60,765 nucleotides of DNA, taken from positions 1 to 60,765 of the forward strand of contig DASUKF010000030.1 of assembly GCA_036278875.1 (NCBI GenBank). The letters run 5' to 3'. Shown here one piece after another: positions 1-8,726 of this stretch; within the stretch, counting starts at the first letter, position 1, and each line of letters starts with the position of its first letter. The translations under genes were made by a program, and so were the position numbers. The stretch comes from JANWLD01 sp036278875 (GTDB lineage: Bacteria; Patescibacteriota; Saccharimonadia; Saccharimonadales; 2-12-FULL-41-12). Below the pieces are notes generated by a model. It was given only the letters and a program-made list of their open reading frames with translations, searched no databases and was not told the origin of the DNA.

Positions 1-1190
1 GTTATGAAGGTATGGTCGTTGGCTTTGCCGGTGTTATCCTCTATGCCTACGACCTGCTCCGGATGAATTAGTGATACCTTGGGCTTGCGAGTGAATGGAA
101 GCTGGCCGTACCAGTTGGTCTGCTCCAGAGCGTCTATAAGCTTGCCCAGAGATGCGCCGCCGCCGCAGAGAAGTATCTGGTGGGGTAGATTCTCCAGCTG
201 GTTGTAGTCGGAAAGCGCCAGCTCCACTCCGGAAAGCCACACATCGCAGGTCTTGTCCAGGCTCTCGCTGATTGATGCATGCTGGTTAAGATCTTCTTCG
301 GCTCTTTCGGAGAAGTCCAGCTTGAGCTTTTCGGCAACATCGAATTCCACCCCCAAATCCCTCTCTATGGAACGGGTATAGGCGCGGCCGCCGATACCGA
401 ACATCTTGGTACCCTGCACGCCGCCCTCATTGATGATAGCTATATCGGTGGTACCACCGCCGACGTCCATGAGAATAGCGTTCATACTGGCATTGTTGTT
501 GTCGCCGATAACCGAACGCGCTACGGCGAAAGGCTCGGCGGCCACGGCCAGGAGGTCCAGGTCCAGCTCGCCTGTTACCCTTTCCAGGGCGGCTATATGT
601 ATCATCGGCGCGAACGCCGTATAAAGCTGTACCAGGATATCCCGGCCCTTGAAGCCTATGGGGTTGGTGACGTTATAGCCATCGATACTGATACTGACCA
701 GGGCGCTGTTCACCAAACGTACGTCGATATGCTGGCTGCCCAGCTCCCACTCCAGATTTTTGCGGGCCTGTTTTTCTGCACGTTCCTGGACCAGTTCGAT
801 TATGTGCTCCATCTCGGCGACGTCCAGCTCAAGGTTCGGGTCCTTGCGGGTGCATCTTATAGTAGTGGTCGTACCTTTGACAAGCTCGCCGGCTATACCG
901 ACAACGGCCGTGCGCACGCTTATCTGAGCCTGCTCCTCGGCTATAGCCAGAGCACGGTTGCAATTCTCGACCACGCTGCCAATATCAGCAACTGCCCCTG
1001 CCTGCATATCGGTGAGCTTCTGATGAGCCCGGCCGACACCGACTATCTGGACATTGTCTTCATTTATCCTGCCGATAAGAGCCTTCACATTCTCCGTGCC
1101 GACATCCAGCGCGACTATGTATTGCGATGCATTGGATTGTCTTTTCTTTGCCGCCGCGGAGTCCTTGAGGCTTTTTATTTTCCGGAGCAT
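1..1190 (-). CDS. ftsA: FtsA-like actin-family cell division protein (3' end outside window)
   Basis: Reading the minus strand from an ATG at 1190 gives about 396 residues that stay open to the left edge, so the C-terminus is missing. Residues 25-36 carry the actin-type phosphate-1 motif ALDVGTENVKAL and a second phosphate loop DVGGGTTDIAI lies near residue 225, with an FtsA-type SHS2 region between them (GIAGELVKG, TNPIGFKGRD). FtsA proteins tether FtsZ to the membrane. PilM of type IV pili has the same fold, but the SHS2 sequence fits FtsA better. No Shine-Dalgarno is visible; TATAAT at 1201-1206 ends 10 nt before the ATG, and the upstream in-frame ATG at 1210 hits a stop at once, so a leaderless start at 1190 is preferred. 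Confidence 0.75.
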   Translation of the reverse strand, partial: MLRKIKSLKDSAAAKKRQSNASQYIVALDVGTENVKALIGRINEDNVQIVGVGRAHQKLTDMQAGAVADIGSVVENCNRALAIAEEQAQISVRTAVVGIAGELVKGTTTTIRCTRKDPNLELDVAEMEHIIELVQERAEKQARKNLEWELGSQHIDVRLVNSALVSISIDGYNVTNPIGFKGRDILVQLYTAFAPMIHIAALERVTGELDLDLLAVAAEPFAVARSVIGDNNNASMNAILMDVGGGTTDIAIINEGGVQGTKMFGIGGRAYTRSIERDLGVEFDVAEKLKLDFSERAEEDLNQHASISESLDKTCDVWLSGVELALSDYNQLENLPHQILLCGGGASLGKLIDALEQTNWYGQLPFTRKPKVSLIHPEQVVGIEDNTGKANDHTFI

Positions 1191-1200
1191 AAGCGTGTCT

Positions 1201-1206
1201 ATTATA
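1201..1206 (-). promoter_or_regulatory. -10 box TATAAT of the ftsA-like gene
   Basis: The minus strand reads TATAAT here, followed by 10 nt and then the ATG. Transcription would start within a few bases of the start codon, implying a leaderless mRNA. No convincing -35 was identified. Confidence 0.5.
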
Positions 1207-1245
1207 GCATGTAAGCTATGTGTCTAACAGATAAGGCCAGTGTAT

Positions 1246-1677
1246 TTACAGATGAAGATTGATATCCGTCAGATTGGACTGCGGGAAATCATTATCATCG
1301 TTAAGACTGGTAATGTCGGATGAGATGGAATTATTGGCGTTCTCTATATCAAGTGCCGTAGGCTCGTTCAGTATACCGCCGGACTGGTTGTTCTGGTTGT
1401 TATTACTGTCCGGTTTGCCGCCTCCGGAAGAAAGAATGACTACGATTATAAGTATAAGGATAATGGCTCCTACGCCTGCGGCCGCTACTATGATTATCCT
1501 TTTCTTCTTTTCCGGATCGTCGTTGCCGCCTGATAAAGGCGCAGTATTCTGAGCAGGCTGGGCCGAAGGCTGCGGCGGCGGCTCCGGTCTGCCCGGCTGG
1601 ACGGTAGGCTGGAACATGTCTTCCGGTTTTATTATCCGGGGTTCATTCGGGTTGTTAGGCTGTTCGTTCGGGTCCAT
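1246..1677 (-). CDS. Single-pass membrane protein with proline-rich N-terminus
   Basis: A 143-residue protein with no family I recognise. Residues 1-58 are Pro/Asn/Gln-rich and end in a basic stretch (EKKKR), residues 61-83 form one strongly hydrophobic helix, and the remaining tail is Asn/Ser-rich and acidic. The basic residues before the helix suggest an N-in, C-out topology, with the Asn-rich tail outside. It starts one base after the stop codon of the upstream gene (1679), so the two are almost certainly translated from one mRNA and may act together at the envelope. Low complexity makes remote homology unreliable. Real gene status is supported by spacing and composition rather than by homology. 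Confidence 0.7.
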   Translation of the reverse strand: MDPNEQPNNPNEPRIIKPEDMFQPTVQPGRPEPPPQPSAQPAQNTAPLSGGNDDPEKKKRIIIVAAAGVGAIILILIIVVILSSGGGKPDSNNNQNNQSGGILNEPTALDIENANNSISSDITSLNDDNDFPQSNLTDINLHL

Positions 1678-1678
1678 A

Positions 1679-2308
1679 TTATTGCTCCACCGTTCCGACT
1701 TTCAAATCGTTCGCATGCTGGGTTATCGTCGGGCTCAGGGTATTAACCACCTGGTTCCTTATATCTTTGAAAGACTGCCGTATCTGCGCATTATACAGAC
1801 GGGATGTTTCTATGAGCGCCATGAACCCGTTAGGATCGGCCTGGCAGTTCATAGCCGTTATATCGCTTACCGTCTGCTTGAACTGACCCGCCTGGTTGTC
1901 GAACTTCTGCACCAGTTTGTCATAAGCCAGCTTTTGCTGTTCCAGCTTGAAGGTATCCTTATTCACCAGTTTAAGACTGCCGACGATTATCCACAGCTTG
2001 GCATCTATGGTTCCGTATACCTTGTCCCTGTTATCGGTCATGGACGAGTAGCTGTCGCTAAGGCTTCTGAATACGCCCTGGGTGCCGGTACAAGTGCTCT
2101 GAATACGCAGCCTGTTAGTCTTATCAAGCCTGGTGCCGCGCTCTTGCTTGCGCTGAGCTATACGCTGATTAAGCGTGCTTCCCGGCGGCGTATTTTTCGG
2201 AGGAACAGCTGCCGCGTCCGTATGGCTTCTATACGCTACCGCGGCGAATATCAACAACACGAAAGCAAGTGTGTAAGCTATATTTATCTTCGACAGTTTG
2301 AACGACAT
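1679..2308 (-). CDS. Membrane-anchored extracytoplasmic helical protein
   Basis: About 209 residues from an ATG at 2308. An upstream in-frame start at 2332 adds eight residues but lies inside the promoter: TAAAAT sits about 14 nt before the 2308 ATG. Residues 8-27 are a hydrophobic signal anchor, followed by a Pro-rich linker and a mostly helical, Gln/Lys-rich domain with two cysteines (TCTGT and MNCQA) that could form a disulfide outside the cell. I do not recognise the family. It is the first gene of a two-gene unit with the 143-residue membrane protein. An adhesin or envelope scaffold role would be a guess. Confidence 0.65.
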   Translation of the reverse strand: MSFKLSKINIAYTLAFVLLIFAAVAYRSHTDAAAVPPKNTPPGSTLNQRIAQRKQERGTRLDKTNRLRIQSTCTGTQGVFRSLSDSYSSMTDNRDKVYGTIDAKLWIIVGSLKLVNKDTFKLEQQKLAYDKLVQKFDNQAGQFKQTVSDITAMNCQADPNGFMALIETSRLYNAQIRQSFKDIRNQVVNTLSPTITQHANDLKVGTVEQ

Positions 2309-2420
2309 GATAACTGGATAATATTTTACCATAACCGGTTCGTCAACCTATCCGTTCTATAAGTATTGATTTAATTTTAAAAATATATTATGATATTAAA
2401 TCTATCAAGGAGTTTTCTTT

Positions 2421-2858
2421 ATGTCTAAAGGTCCGGAATTTTCGATTGCCGCGAAAGTTGCAGAACACGAGACCAGCTTGCAGGTAACACCGTCAATGGG
2501 CATGCTTGTAGACCAAGCTTATGCATCGATTATGCGGGAAGTGGTGGAACAGGGCCTGCCGGAATGGTGCGCCGAGCCCAAGCATATATGGGAAGAAAGG
2601 TTAGGTCCCGGGGAAACCAGAACGACTATAGAGTTCGCAAATTCCACGCATTTCGGCTCGTTCCGCGAAATTTACGCCGGCAACGGACTGAGAATCCTAA
2701 GGGACATGCTTGAAGATGACGGTGCGTCCGTCAGCCTGGATGAGAAAGCCGAAGAACTTATAGACGGCAAACCGGGACAGCGGGAAATAGCGGAAAAACC
2801 GACTAGCGCAGAAGACGAACCGGAACCGGCCGCCGAATCTGAGCCGGAATCAGAATAA
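2421..2858 (+). CDS. Orphan acidic cytoplasmic protein
   Basis: A 145-residue protein preceded by a good ribosome binding site (AAGGAG, 9 nt before the ATG). The first 105 residues look like a compact mixed alpha/beta domain (EWCAEPKHIWEERL, THFGSFREIYAGNG); the last 35 are an acidic, Glu/Pro-rich disordered tail. No signal peptide or membrane helix. I recognise no family. It is a lone plus-strand gene whose TAA is immediately followed by the stop codon of the convergent alaS, leaving no space between the two genes. Confidence 0.6.
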   Translation: MSKGPEFSIAAKVAEHETSLQVTPSMGMLVDQAYASIMREVVEQGLPEWCAEPKHIWEERLGPGETRTTIEFANSTHFGSFREIYAGNGLRILRDMLEDDGASVSLDEKAEELIDGKPGQREIAEKPTSAEDEPEPAAESEPESE

Positions 2859-4748
2859 TTATTTTATCAGGACGCCTTTTATGCGGCGCACCCCTGCAGA
2901 GCTGGCCTCTTCTTTGGTGATTTTGAACTTTTTGCCGCTTTCGCTCAAAATTCCGGTGTGTTCCACGTGCGGGCCGCCGCAAATCTCTATGCTGAAGGGT
3001 TTCTTGCCCGGCTCGCCCATAATATAGACTTTTACCTTATCGCCGTATTTGTCGCCGAAAGCACCTTTCGCACCCATCTTGAAGGCTTCTTCCGTGGGGT
3101 GCTCCTCCCAGTGCACTTTCAAGTCTTTTTCAATCTGCGCGTTAACGATTTTCTCAACTTCATCCAGCTTGTCGCGCGGAACTTTTTCTGGATGCGAAAA
3201 GTCAAAACGCGTGCGTTCGGCGCTGACATTGCTACCGCGCTGTACGACATGGTCGCCCAGAACCTGTCTGAGCGCTTCATACATCAAGTGTGTTGCGGTA
3301 TGAAGCTTTTTGGTTTCGTCCGAATGGTCGACCAGACCGCCCTTGAACACGCCCTTCGTGGCCGTCTGGCTGCGTTTTCTTTGCTCTTCCATAAGTTTTT
3401 CAAATTCTTTATCGGCATCAGTACTAATTTTTATATCGTTTTTAAAAGCCTCTTCTTTGCTTAGCTCCACCGGAAAACCGTAGGTATCATAAAGTCGGAA
3501 GATAATTTCACCAGACAAGGTGTTTTTTGATGCTTGGGTCGCCTTTTCGAACTGCCTGATACCGCTTCGAAGAGTCTGACGAAAGATTTTTTCTTCTTTT
3601 ACAAGCGTTTCTATCACCTGTTTCTCGGATTTTGCTACTTCGGGAAAATCATTTTTGTACAAGTCTACGATGACCGGCGTAATCTGCTCGCACAGGCCCT
3701 GTTCTATGCCCAAATCAAACGCATAGCGGACAGCCCGCCGGATAAGCCGGCGTGCTACATAACCCTGCTCCTTGTTGCTGGGAGCAACGCCGTCCACGGC
3801 CAAAAAGACCACGCCGCGTAAATGGTCGGCTATTACACGCATGCTGGCCGTATCTTGCTCGTATTTCTTGCCTGATAACTCCTCTAATTTCTCAATTATC
3901 GGCCACAGCAGGCTTATTTTGAACACATCCGGACTGCCTATAGCCGCGGCCGCGATACGCTCCAAGCCGCCGCCGAAGTCGACGTTCTTTTTCTTTAGCG
4001 GCTTAAAGCCGCTTTCGGTGTGCAGATACTGCATGAAAACCTGGTTGCCGATTTCCATGAATCTGCCGGAATCGCTGGCCGGGTGCGGCTTGCCATAGCT
4101 TTCATCATGCGCATCTTCGCCAAAATCGTAAAACACTTCGCTGTCCGGACCGCAGGGGTCGCCGACGGGCGTGGTGTCCAGGCCGCCGCCGCGGCTCCAC
4201 CAGTTTTCGGCGTCGTCATAATAAAATATCCGGCCGCCTTGCATGCCTTTTTTGTCGCCGTCCTTTTGGCTGCCGATAGCTACGATTTTAGCGTCTATGC
4301 CTTTCTGTTTAAAAACATCCTGCCAGATTTTGGCTGTTTCCTCGTCCCTGGCTATATTGTGTTTTTCACTCCCGATGAAACAGCTGACATAAAGTTTGTT
4401 CGCATCCAGGCCGACCTCTTCGGTCAAGAATTCAAAGAACCATTCTATCTGTTCTTTTTTGAAATAATCGCCCAGACTCCAGTTGCCTAGCATCTCAAAA
4501 AATGTAGTGTGGCGATTGTCGCCTACTTCCTCTATGTCCTGGGCGCGCAGACAGGTCTGGGAATCCACCAGGCGGACGCCTTCAGGGTGCTCTTCCCCCA
4601 GTAAATAGGGTATCAGCGGCTGCATACCGGAACCGGTAAAAAGCGTTGTCGGGTCGTCCTGCGGCACTAATTGAGCCCGTGGAATCGATACATGCTTCTG
4701 CCCAATAAAAAAATCAATATAGGCTTTGCGTATTTCCTGTGCTGTCAT
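2859..4748 (-). CDS. alaS: Alanine-tRNA ligase, short form lacking the C-terminal domain
   Basis: Charges tRNA-Ala with alanine in the cytoplasm. The 629 residues begin with the class II catalytic core (YIDFFIGQKH, TLFTGSGMQP, GDNRHTTFFEMLGN) and end in the editing domain with its zinc motifs HTATH at 483-487 and CGGPH at 590-594. The protein stops about 35 residues after CGGPH, so the DHHA1/C-Ala oligomerisation domain of the usual ~870-residue bacterial enzyme is absent; the end is a clean stop, not a frameshift visible here. TACAAT at 4756-4761 lies 7 nt before the ATG and no ribosome site is seen, so the mRNA is probably leaderless. Confidence 0.95.
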   Translation of the reverse strand: MTAQEIRKAYIDFFIGQKHVSIPRAQLVPQDDPTTLFTGSGMQPLIPYLLGEEHPEGVRLVDSQTCLRAQDIEEVGDNRHTTFFEMLGNWSLGDYFKKEQIEWFFEFLTEEVGLDANKLYVSCFIGSEKHNIARDEETAKIWQDVFKQKGIDAKIVAIGSQKDGDKKGMQGGRIFYYDDAENWWSRGGGLDTTPVGDPCGPDSEVFYDFGEDAHDESYGKPHPASDSGRFMEIGNQVFMQYLHTESGFKPLKKKNVDFGGGLERIAAAAIGSPDVFKISLLWPIIEKLEELSGKKYEQDTASMRVIADHLRGVVFLAVDGVAPSNKEQGYVARRLIRRAVRYAFDLGIEQGLCEQITPVIVDLYKNDFPEVAKSEKQVIETLVKEEKIFRQTLRSGIRQFEKATQASKNTLSGEIIFRLYDTYGFPVELSKEEAFKNDIKISTDADKEFEKLMEEQRKRSQTATKGVFKGGLVDHSDETKKLHTATHLMYEALRQVLGDHVVQRGSNVSAERTRFDFSHPEKVPRDKLDEVEKIVNAQIEKDLKVHWEEHPTEEAFKMGAKGAFGDKYGDKVKVYIMGEPGKKPFSIEICGGPHVEHTGILSESGKKFKITKEEASSAGVRRIKGVLIK

Positions 4749-4755
4749 CTGAATA

Positions 4756-4761
4756 ATTGTA
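4756..4761 (-). promoter_or_regulatory. -10 box TACAAT of alaS
   Basis: Minus-strand TACAAT ends 7 nt before the alaS ATG, placing the transcription start at or next to the start codon. The -35 is weak. Confidence 0.45.
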
Positions 4762-4803
4762 TCACTAACTCACGGTGTTGATTTTGTAATGGTACGGTGT
4801 AAT

Positions 4804-5679
4804 TTAAACCGGTTCGCCCGCGGGTTCGCTTTCTGTGTAGTTCTCTACGGCTGCCTCTAGCGGAACCAGGTACGCTACCAAATCGCGCCAATCCTCCTGC
4901 AGGACGGTACCTGCCGCGGAACCGGCTTTCATTTTGCCTGCCGGACACCCCCGCTCCTCACCGTCACTGCGCTCGATGTTCCTTTTGATCATATCCTGGG
5001 TCCTTGGAGCAAACCTTACTTTCGCGCCGCCTTCTCCTTGACTGAGCCTAAGGTTCCCGGTATGCACGTACGGCATTCCGGCATTTCTATGGACCGTTTC
5101 CAAAGCCCCTTCTTTAACGGCTGACATTTTCAGTAAACCGTAGCTTCCCTGGATAATTCCCAGATGGCTATCCTCGGGGACTTCTTGTTCCCTTAGAAGC
5201 TTGGTCGCGCCGCCAGCTAAGATGCTGGCGTCTAAAAACGCCGCCTGGGCTAAACTTGAAGCACTATCGGTATCACCGGCATCAAGATGGTTGCCGGCTA
5301 CGGTCGGCATACCCGCGGCCTTATACCCCCGGGTGAAAATTGAATTTTCGTTCGCGATCTCTGCCAAATGCCCGACAACGAAGTTAGCGGCTCTTTGCCG
5401 GTCTTCTACCTCGGCCGGCAATTGCCCCTTGACTTCTGCTTGGGCCAATAAGTCCAAGCCTGTCTTCAATAGAAACCGTACGGCAGGCACGTAATAGACA
5501 CTGCCGTCTTGTTTGCCGCCTTCTTTTTCAAAGATTTTGCGCGCACTGGCAAAAGTGTCCGCGTAATCACCGGTTTTACTGACTGCAAAAGCCTCGGTAT
5601 GAGCAACTATGATATCTGCCGAAGCTTCGGCAGGCAGTGTCAACTTTAAATCTTCGTTAAACAAAACGATTTCACTCAT
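4804..5679 (-). CDS. Orphan cytoplasmic protein with an RGCPA motif
   Basis: A 291-residue soluble protein with no signal peptide, no membrane helix and no family I recognise. It is Ala/Glu-rich and predicted mostly helical. Near residue 245 it carries ERGCPAGKMKAG, a Cys-Pro-Ala motif about 47 residues before the C-terminus; a comparable RRCPATHA motif occurs in the orphan at 28487-29251. The start is an ATG at 5679 with TATAAT at 5692-5697, 12 nt upstream, and no ribosome binding site. It sits between alaS and mnmA but is transcribed from its own promoter, so a link to tRNA metabolism is not established. Confidence 0.65.
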   Translation of the reverse strand: MSEIVLFNEDLKLTLPAEASADIIVAHTEAFAVSKTGDYADTFASARKIFEKEGGKQDGSVYYVPAVRFLLKTGLDLLAQAEVKGQLPAEVEDRQRAANFVVGHLAEIANENSIFTRGYKAAGMPTVAGNHLDAGDTDSASSLAQAAFLDASILAGGATKLLREQEVPEDSHLGIIQGSYGLLKMSAVKEGALETVHRNAGMPYVHTGNLRLSQGEGGAKVRFAPRTQDMIKRNIERSDGEERGCPAGKMKAGSAAGTVLQEDWRDLVAYLVPLEAAVENYTESEPAGEPV

Positions 5680-5691
5680 AATCTAATGTTT

Positions 5692-5697
5692 ATTATA
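5692..5697 (-). promoter_or_regulatory. -10 box TATAAT of the 291-residue orphan
   Basis: Perfect TATAAT on the minus strand, 12 nt before the ATG at 5679. Spacing suggests a leader of only a few bases. Confidence 0.45.
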
Positions 5698-5722
5698 CAA
5701 GAATTATAAGATTTTATCAAAT

Positions 5723-6754
5723 CTAACTGATTACGGCACCGCCGAGGACACGGTCGCCGTCATATAATACGGCGGATTGGCCGGCGGAAACGGCTCTCTG
5801 CTCTTCACCTAGAACAAGCTTGCCGGCATCAAGCCTGCAGCTTACAAGCGGACCGCGGTAGCGCAAACGGGCCTGGTATCCCTTGTTTTTATCCGGCGGC
5901 TCGTTTATCCAGTGCAAATCCGTAAGAACTATCTCTTTTGACCACAGGTCTTTGTCGGATAAGTCCGTAGTCACATAAACCGTGTTGGTTTTCATGTCTT
6001 TTTTGGTTACGTAATACGGCAGACCGCCGCCGACATTCAGGCCGTGCCGCTGGCCGATAGTATAGAAAATCGCGCCCTCATGTTCGCCTATCTCTTTGCC
6101 CTCCTGGTCTATTATCGGGCCCGGTTTTGCCTTCACATATTGGCTTAGGAATTCCTTTATGCCGACTTTGCCGACAAAACATATGCCCTGGCTGTCTTTT
6201 TTTCCGGCTGTCGGCAGACCGTATTTGCGTGCCAGCGCGCGGACCTCGTCCTTAGTCTGAAATTCGCCTATTGGAAAAAGTGTTTTTTGGAGCGCATCTT
6301 CCGTGACACGGTAAAGGAAATATGTCTGGTCCTTCGACTTATTCTTGGCCGTAAGTAGCTTACCCTGCTCTGTCCTTGAATAATGCCCCGTGGCTATCAG
6401 GTCCGCACCGTTTTCAAGCGCCGTATCCAGAAACAGCTTGAACTTTATCTCCTGGTTGCACATGATATCCGGGTTCGGAGTACGTCCGGCCCTGTATTCG
6501 TCAATCATGTAGTCGACCACTTTTTGCTTGTATTCTTTCTCAAAATCAAAGATAAGCAGGTCTATACCCAGGCGTACGGCTACCCTTTTGGCATCCTGGT
6601 AATCTTCCTTCCACGGACACTCAAAGCCGGGTATATCGCGCGTCCAGTTCTTCATATAAACCCCGGTAACGTCGTAACCCTTATTCTTTAGGAGCGCTGC
6701 CGTAACAGAACTGTCTACACCGCCGCTCATCCCTACAAAAATTTTCTTAGACAT
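5723..6754 (-). CDS. mnmA: tRNA-specific 2-thiouridylase MnmA
   Basis: Thiolates U34 of tRNA-Lys, -Glu and -Gln using ATP and sulfur relayed from a cysteine desulfurase. The 343 residues show the PP-loop GMSGGVDSS at 8-16, the first catalytic cysteine in NPDIMCN (C99) and the second in DSQGICFVG (C192), followed by the conserved TIGQRHGL and a C-terminal beta-barrel. Length is normal. The likely sulfur donor, a cysteine desulfurase, is at 19685-20836, and one substrate, tRNA-Glu(UUC), is at 43564-43638. Minus-strand GATAAT lies 9 nt before the ATG, consistent with a leaderless transcript. Confidence 0.95.
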   Translation of the reverse strand: MSKKIFVGMSGGVDSSVTAALLKNKGYDVTGVYMKNWTRDIPGFECPWKEDYQDAKRVAVRLGIDLLIFDFEKEYKQKVVDYMIDEYRAGRTPNPDIMCNQEIKFKLFLDTALENGADLIATGHYSRTEQGKLLTAKNKSKDQTYFLYRVTEDALQKTLFPIGEFQTKDEVRALARKYGLPTAGKKDSQGICFVGKVGIKEFLSQYVKAKPGPIIDQEGKEIGEHEGAIFYTIGQRHGLNVGGGLPYYVTKKDMKTNTVYVTTDLSDKDLWSKEIVLTDLHWINEPPDKNKGYQARLRYRGPLVSCRLDAGKLVLGEEQRAVSAGQSAVLYDGDRVLGGAVIS

Positions 6755-6789
6755 AGGGTATTTATTATCTGATGAGAGGAGAAATATGT

Positions 6790-7662
6790 CTAGCTGTCAA
6801 ACTTGCGGCGCAGAGAGAATATCTCATGTTTCCTACCAAGCCAGAAGGCCACTAATATAAGGGGTATAAGTAGCAGCGCCGGCCACCATATTACCTTGGT
6901 AACGGTCTTTGTAGGGATAGCGGCTGAAGAGCTCGCCCGGTCGGTAACTTCTCCATTGCCCACACCTACAAGCTGCAGGAAAGCGGTTTCTTTGTTCTTG
7001 TCGCTGGCCCTGATAAGCACATTGTATACGCCGGCGGATTTATATACATGCGAGATGTTGAACGTACCCGGAAACTCCTGGCTTATGATATCCGGCTGTG
7101 TTCCATCGCCCCAGTCCACGGTTATGGCATAGGGTCCGTTACCGCCGCTAAGTATGATGGGCCAGGTAAGCGTTTCGCCGGGATTCGCGCCCTTTTTCGC
7201 GAACGAACTGGACAATGATATCCGGTTGAGTCCCGAGAACTGTGAAACCGGGAACGTGACCGTTACTTTGTTGGAATCCGGACTTGACTGGCCAAGATCG
7301 TCATATTGCCTGGCAATCAGCTCATTTTTTCCGACGAACAGGTCTATCTGTATAGTGTAGCTCCCACCATTGCACACAGCCGAGCCCCCGAATACGCTGT
7401 TTTTAAATATCTTTACCAGTAAGCCGCTCTGGCATAGACCGGTCACTTTTACTGGAAGTTCTGTGAAGCTGGAACCGTTACCCGGAAAAGTTATGGTAGG
7501 CGCGTTTTTTGGCGGACCCCCCGGCACCTTGCCCTCTATTCCCAGGGGTTTTGAAGAAGTAGCCGCGAATACCGCAGGCGATAAGGATGCTATTAGCAAT
7601 ATCGCCCCGGCTATAAACAGCCCTATGTGTGATTTCCGGCTAAGAGAGAGTATGTTAGCCAC
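6790..7662 (-). CDS. Exported PKD-domain protein with C-terminal membrane anchor
   Basis: A 290-residue protein with an N-terminal signal segment (about 13-33, ending AVFAA), an Ig/beta-sandwich-like region (PTITFPGNGSSF), a PKD domain around 175-235 with the hallmark VDWGDGT and the ISHVYKSAGVY strand, and a C-terminal transmembrane helix near 258-276 followed by a basic cytoplasmic tail (GRKHEIFSLRRKF). PKD domains mediate surface protein or glycan contacts. It is the last gene of the minus-strand surface locus starting at 12671 and follows the DUF916-like gene by 17 nt. Probably part of a cell-surface complex; its partner is inferred from position only. Confidence 0.75.
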   Translation of the reverse strand: MANILSLSRKSHIGLFIAGAILLIASLSPAVFAATSSKPLGIEGKVPGGPPKNAPTITFPGNGSSFTELPVKVTGLCQSGLLVKIFKNSVFGGSAVCNGGSYTIQIDLFVGKNELIARQYDDLGQSSPDSNKVTVTFPVSQFSGLNRISLSSSFAKKGANPGETLTWPIILSGGNGPYAITVDWGDGTQPDIISQEFPGTFNISHVYKSAGVYNVLIRASDKNKETAFLQLVGVGNGEVTDRASSSAAIPTKTVTKVIWWPALLLIPLILVAFWLGRKHEIFSLRRKFDS

Positions 7663-7679
7663 GCCTCCACCTTTTGCAG

Positions 7680-8681
7680 TTATTTGCGGGATTTATATTT
7701 TTCCTCTTGGCCGCGGAGTCTCTTGTAGACGAAGAATATGGCTGTCAGTATTAGAATTACCACTAATAAGGCCAGTAAGCGCAGCCAGTTAGGTATTACC
7801 CAGAAATGTATCTCACTGACCAGCACGTCACCGCCCGTGCCGTAAGATATGCTCGCTACGGCGCTGTATCTGCCCGGGGAGGAGCCTATATTCTTTAAGC
7901 TGTCATGGAATATCCTAGTGCTGTCGGGCAATACGTTGCCGCGAGGGTCAGTATTGTTTACTTCATACTTATAAACTTCGTTGCCCTTGAAATCCTTAAT
8001 AGTGACCGTACCAAAAGGTTTAGCGAAGCTGTTGCCGGTATTCTTAAGCCCAAGCGCCAGAGAATCGGGCGATGATGAGAATATGCTGCCCGATTTGCCA
8101 CCTTTTTCGGCCTCGAAGGATATCAGCTGCAACTGTTCCTTGACATTTCCCGGGACGTTGACCAGGACTATATGGCCCAGGCTGGCCGTAAGGGTCACCT
8201 GCTTGCCGCTGTTATTGTCCTTGCCGCTAGATACCGGCTGGGCTATGAAGCGGATGACTCCGAAATAAGCTCCGGGTGGCTGGTCTGCAGGAACATTGAC
8301 CGGTATATTCAGCTTTTTGGACTCGCCGGACTTCATAGGTATGTCCGATATGGTCGATATGAAGTCCTTGATAGTATACGGGGACTTCTGGCTCTGATCG
8401 GTGATTATCTTGGGCGTTCCGGTATTGTTGTCCGATACGAAATCATCTATTTCGGGTTTGGCGATTATCTCTCCGCCGGTGACGTTCTTGAGCGTTATAG
8501 ATACGTTCTGGCTGGAACCGCGTTTTACATTCAGTTCCGTCCGGGTGGGAGATATCTGCAGTCCGCTGGCAGAACCGTTCTGATCCTGGGCAAAGCCTAT
8601 CTTGAATGATGCCAATAATAAGGCTGAAAATAGTAATACAAGCCCCAAAAAGATTCTTTTGGTTGAAATCGATATGTTCAT
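7680..8681 (-). CDS. DUF916-like exported membrane protein
   Basis: A 333-residue protein with a signal peptide (about 9-31), a first beta-sandwich (SGLQISPTRTELNVKRGSSQ), a second domain with NIPVNVPADQPPGAYFGVIRF, further beta-rich sequence, and a C-terminal helix (about 298-320) with a basic tail (KRLRGQEEKYKSRK). The order and the PADQPPGAYFGVI-type motif resemble the DUF916 protein that accompanies WxL surface proteins in Firmicutes, where it links them to peptidoglycan. Here it lies directly downstream of paralogous secreted proteins. A ribosome site AGGGAG precedes the ATG. The family match is by eye and moderately sure; binding partners are inferred. Confidence 0.7.
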   Translation of the reverse strand: MNISISTKRIFLGLVLLFSALLLASFKIGFAQDQNGSASGLQISPTRTELNVKRGSSQNVSITLKNVTGGEIIAKPEIDDFVSDNNTGTPKIITDQSQKSPYTIKDFISTISDIPMKSGESKKLNIPVNVPADQPPGAYFGVIRFIAQPVSSGKDNNSGKQVTLTASLGHIVLVNVPGNVKEQLQLISFEAEKGGKSGSIFSSSPDSLALGLKNTGNSFAKPFGTVTIKDFKGNEVYKYEVNNTDPRGNVLPDSTRIFHDSLKNIGSSPGRYSAVASISYGTGGDVLVSEIHFWVIPNWLRLLALLVVILILTAIFFVYKRLRGQEEKYKSRK

Positions 8682-8726
8682 TTTTTCTCCCTTTTGGATA
8701 ATTCTAGCATAATAATTATAAGCAAA

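Noticed and set aside
279..1214. A long plus-strand open frame (311 codons)
   Set aside because: It is antisense to the ftsA-like gene, whose motifs are unmistakable; the plus frame has no recognisable domain.
2353..2369. A 17-nt sequence GTTCTATAAGTATTGAT occurring also at about 32283-32299
   Set aside because: Both copies look like -10 regions upstream of genes; one repeat of this length in AT-rich promoter sequence is not enough to call a shared regulon.
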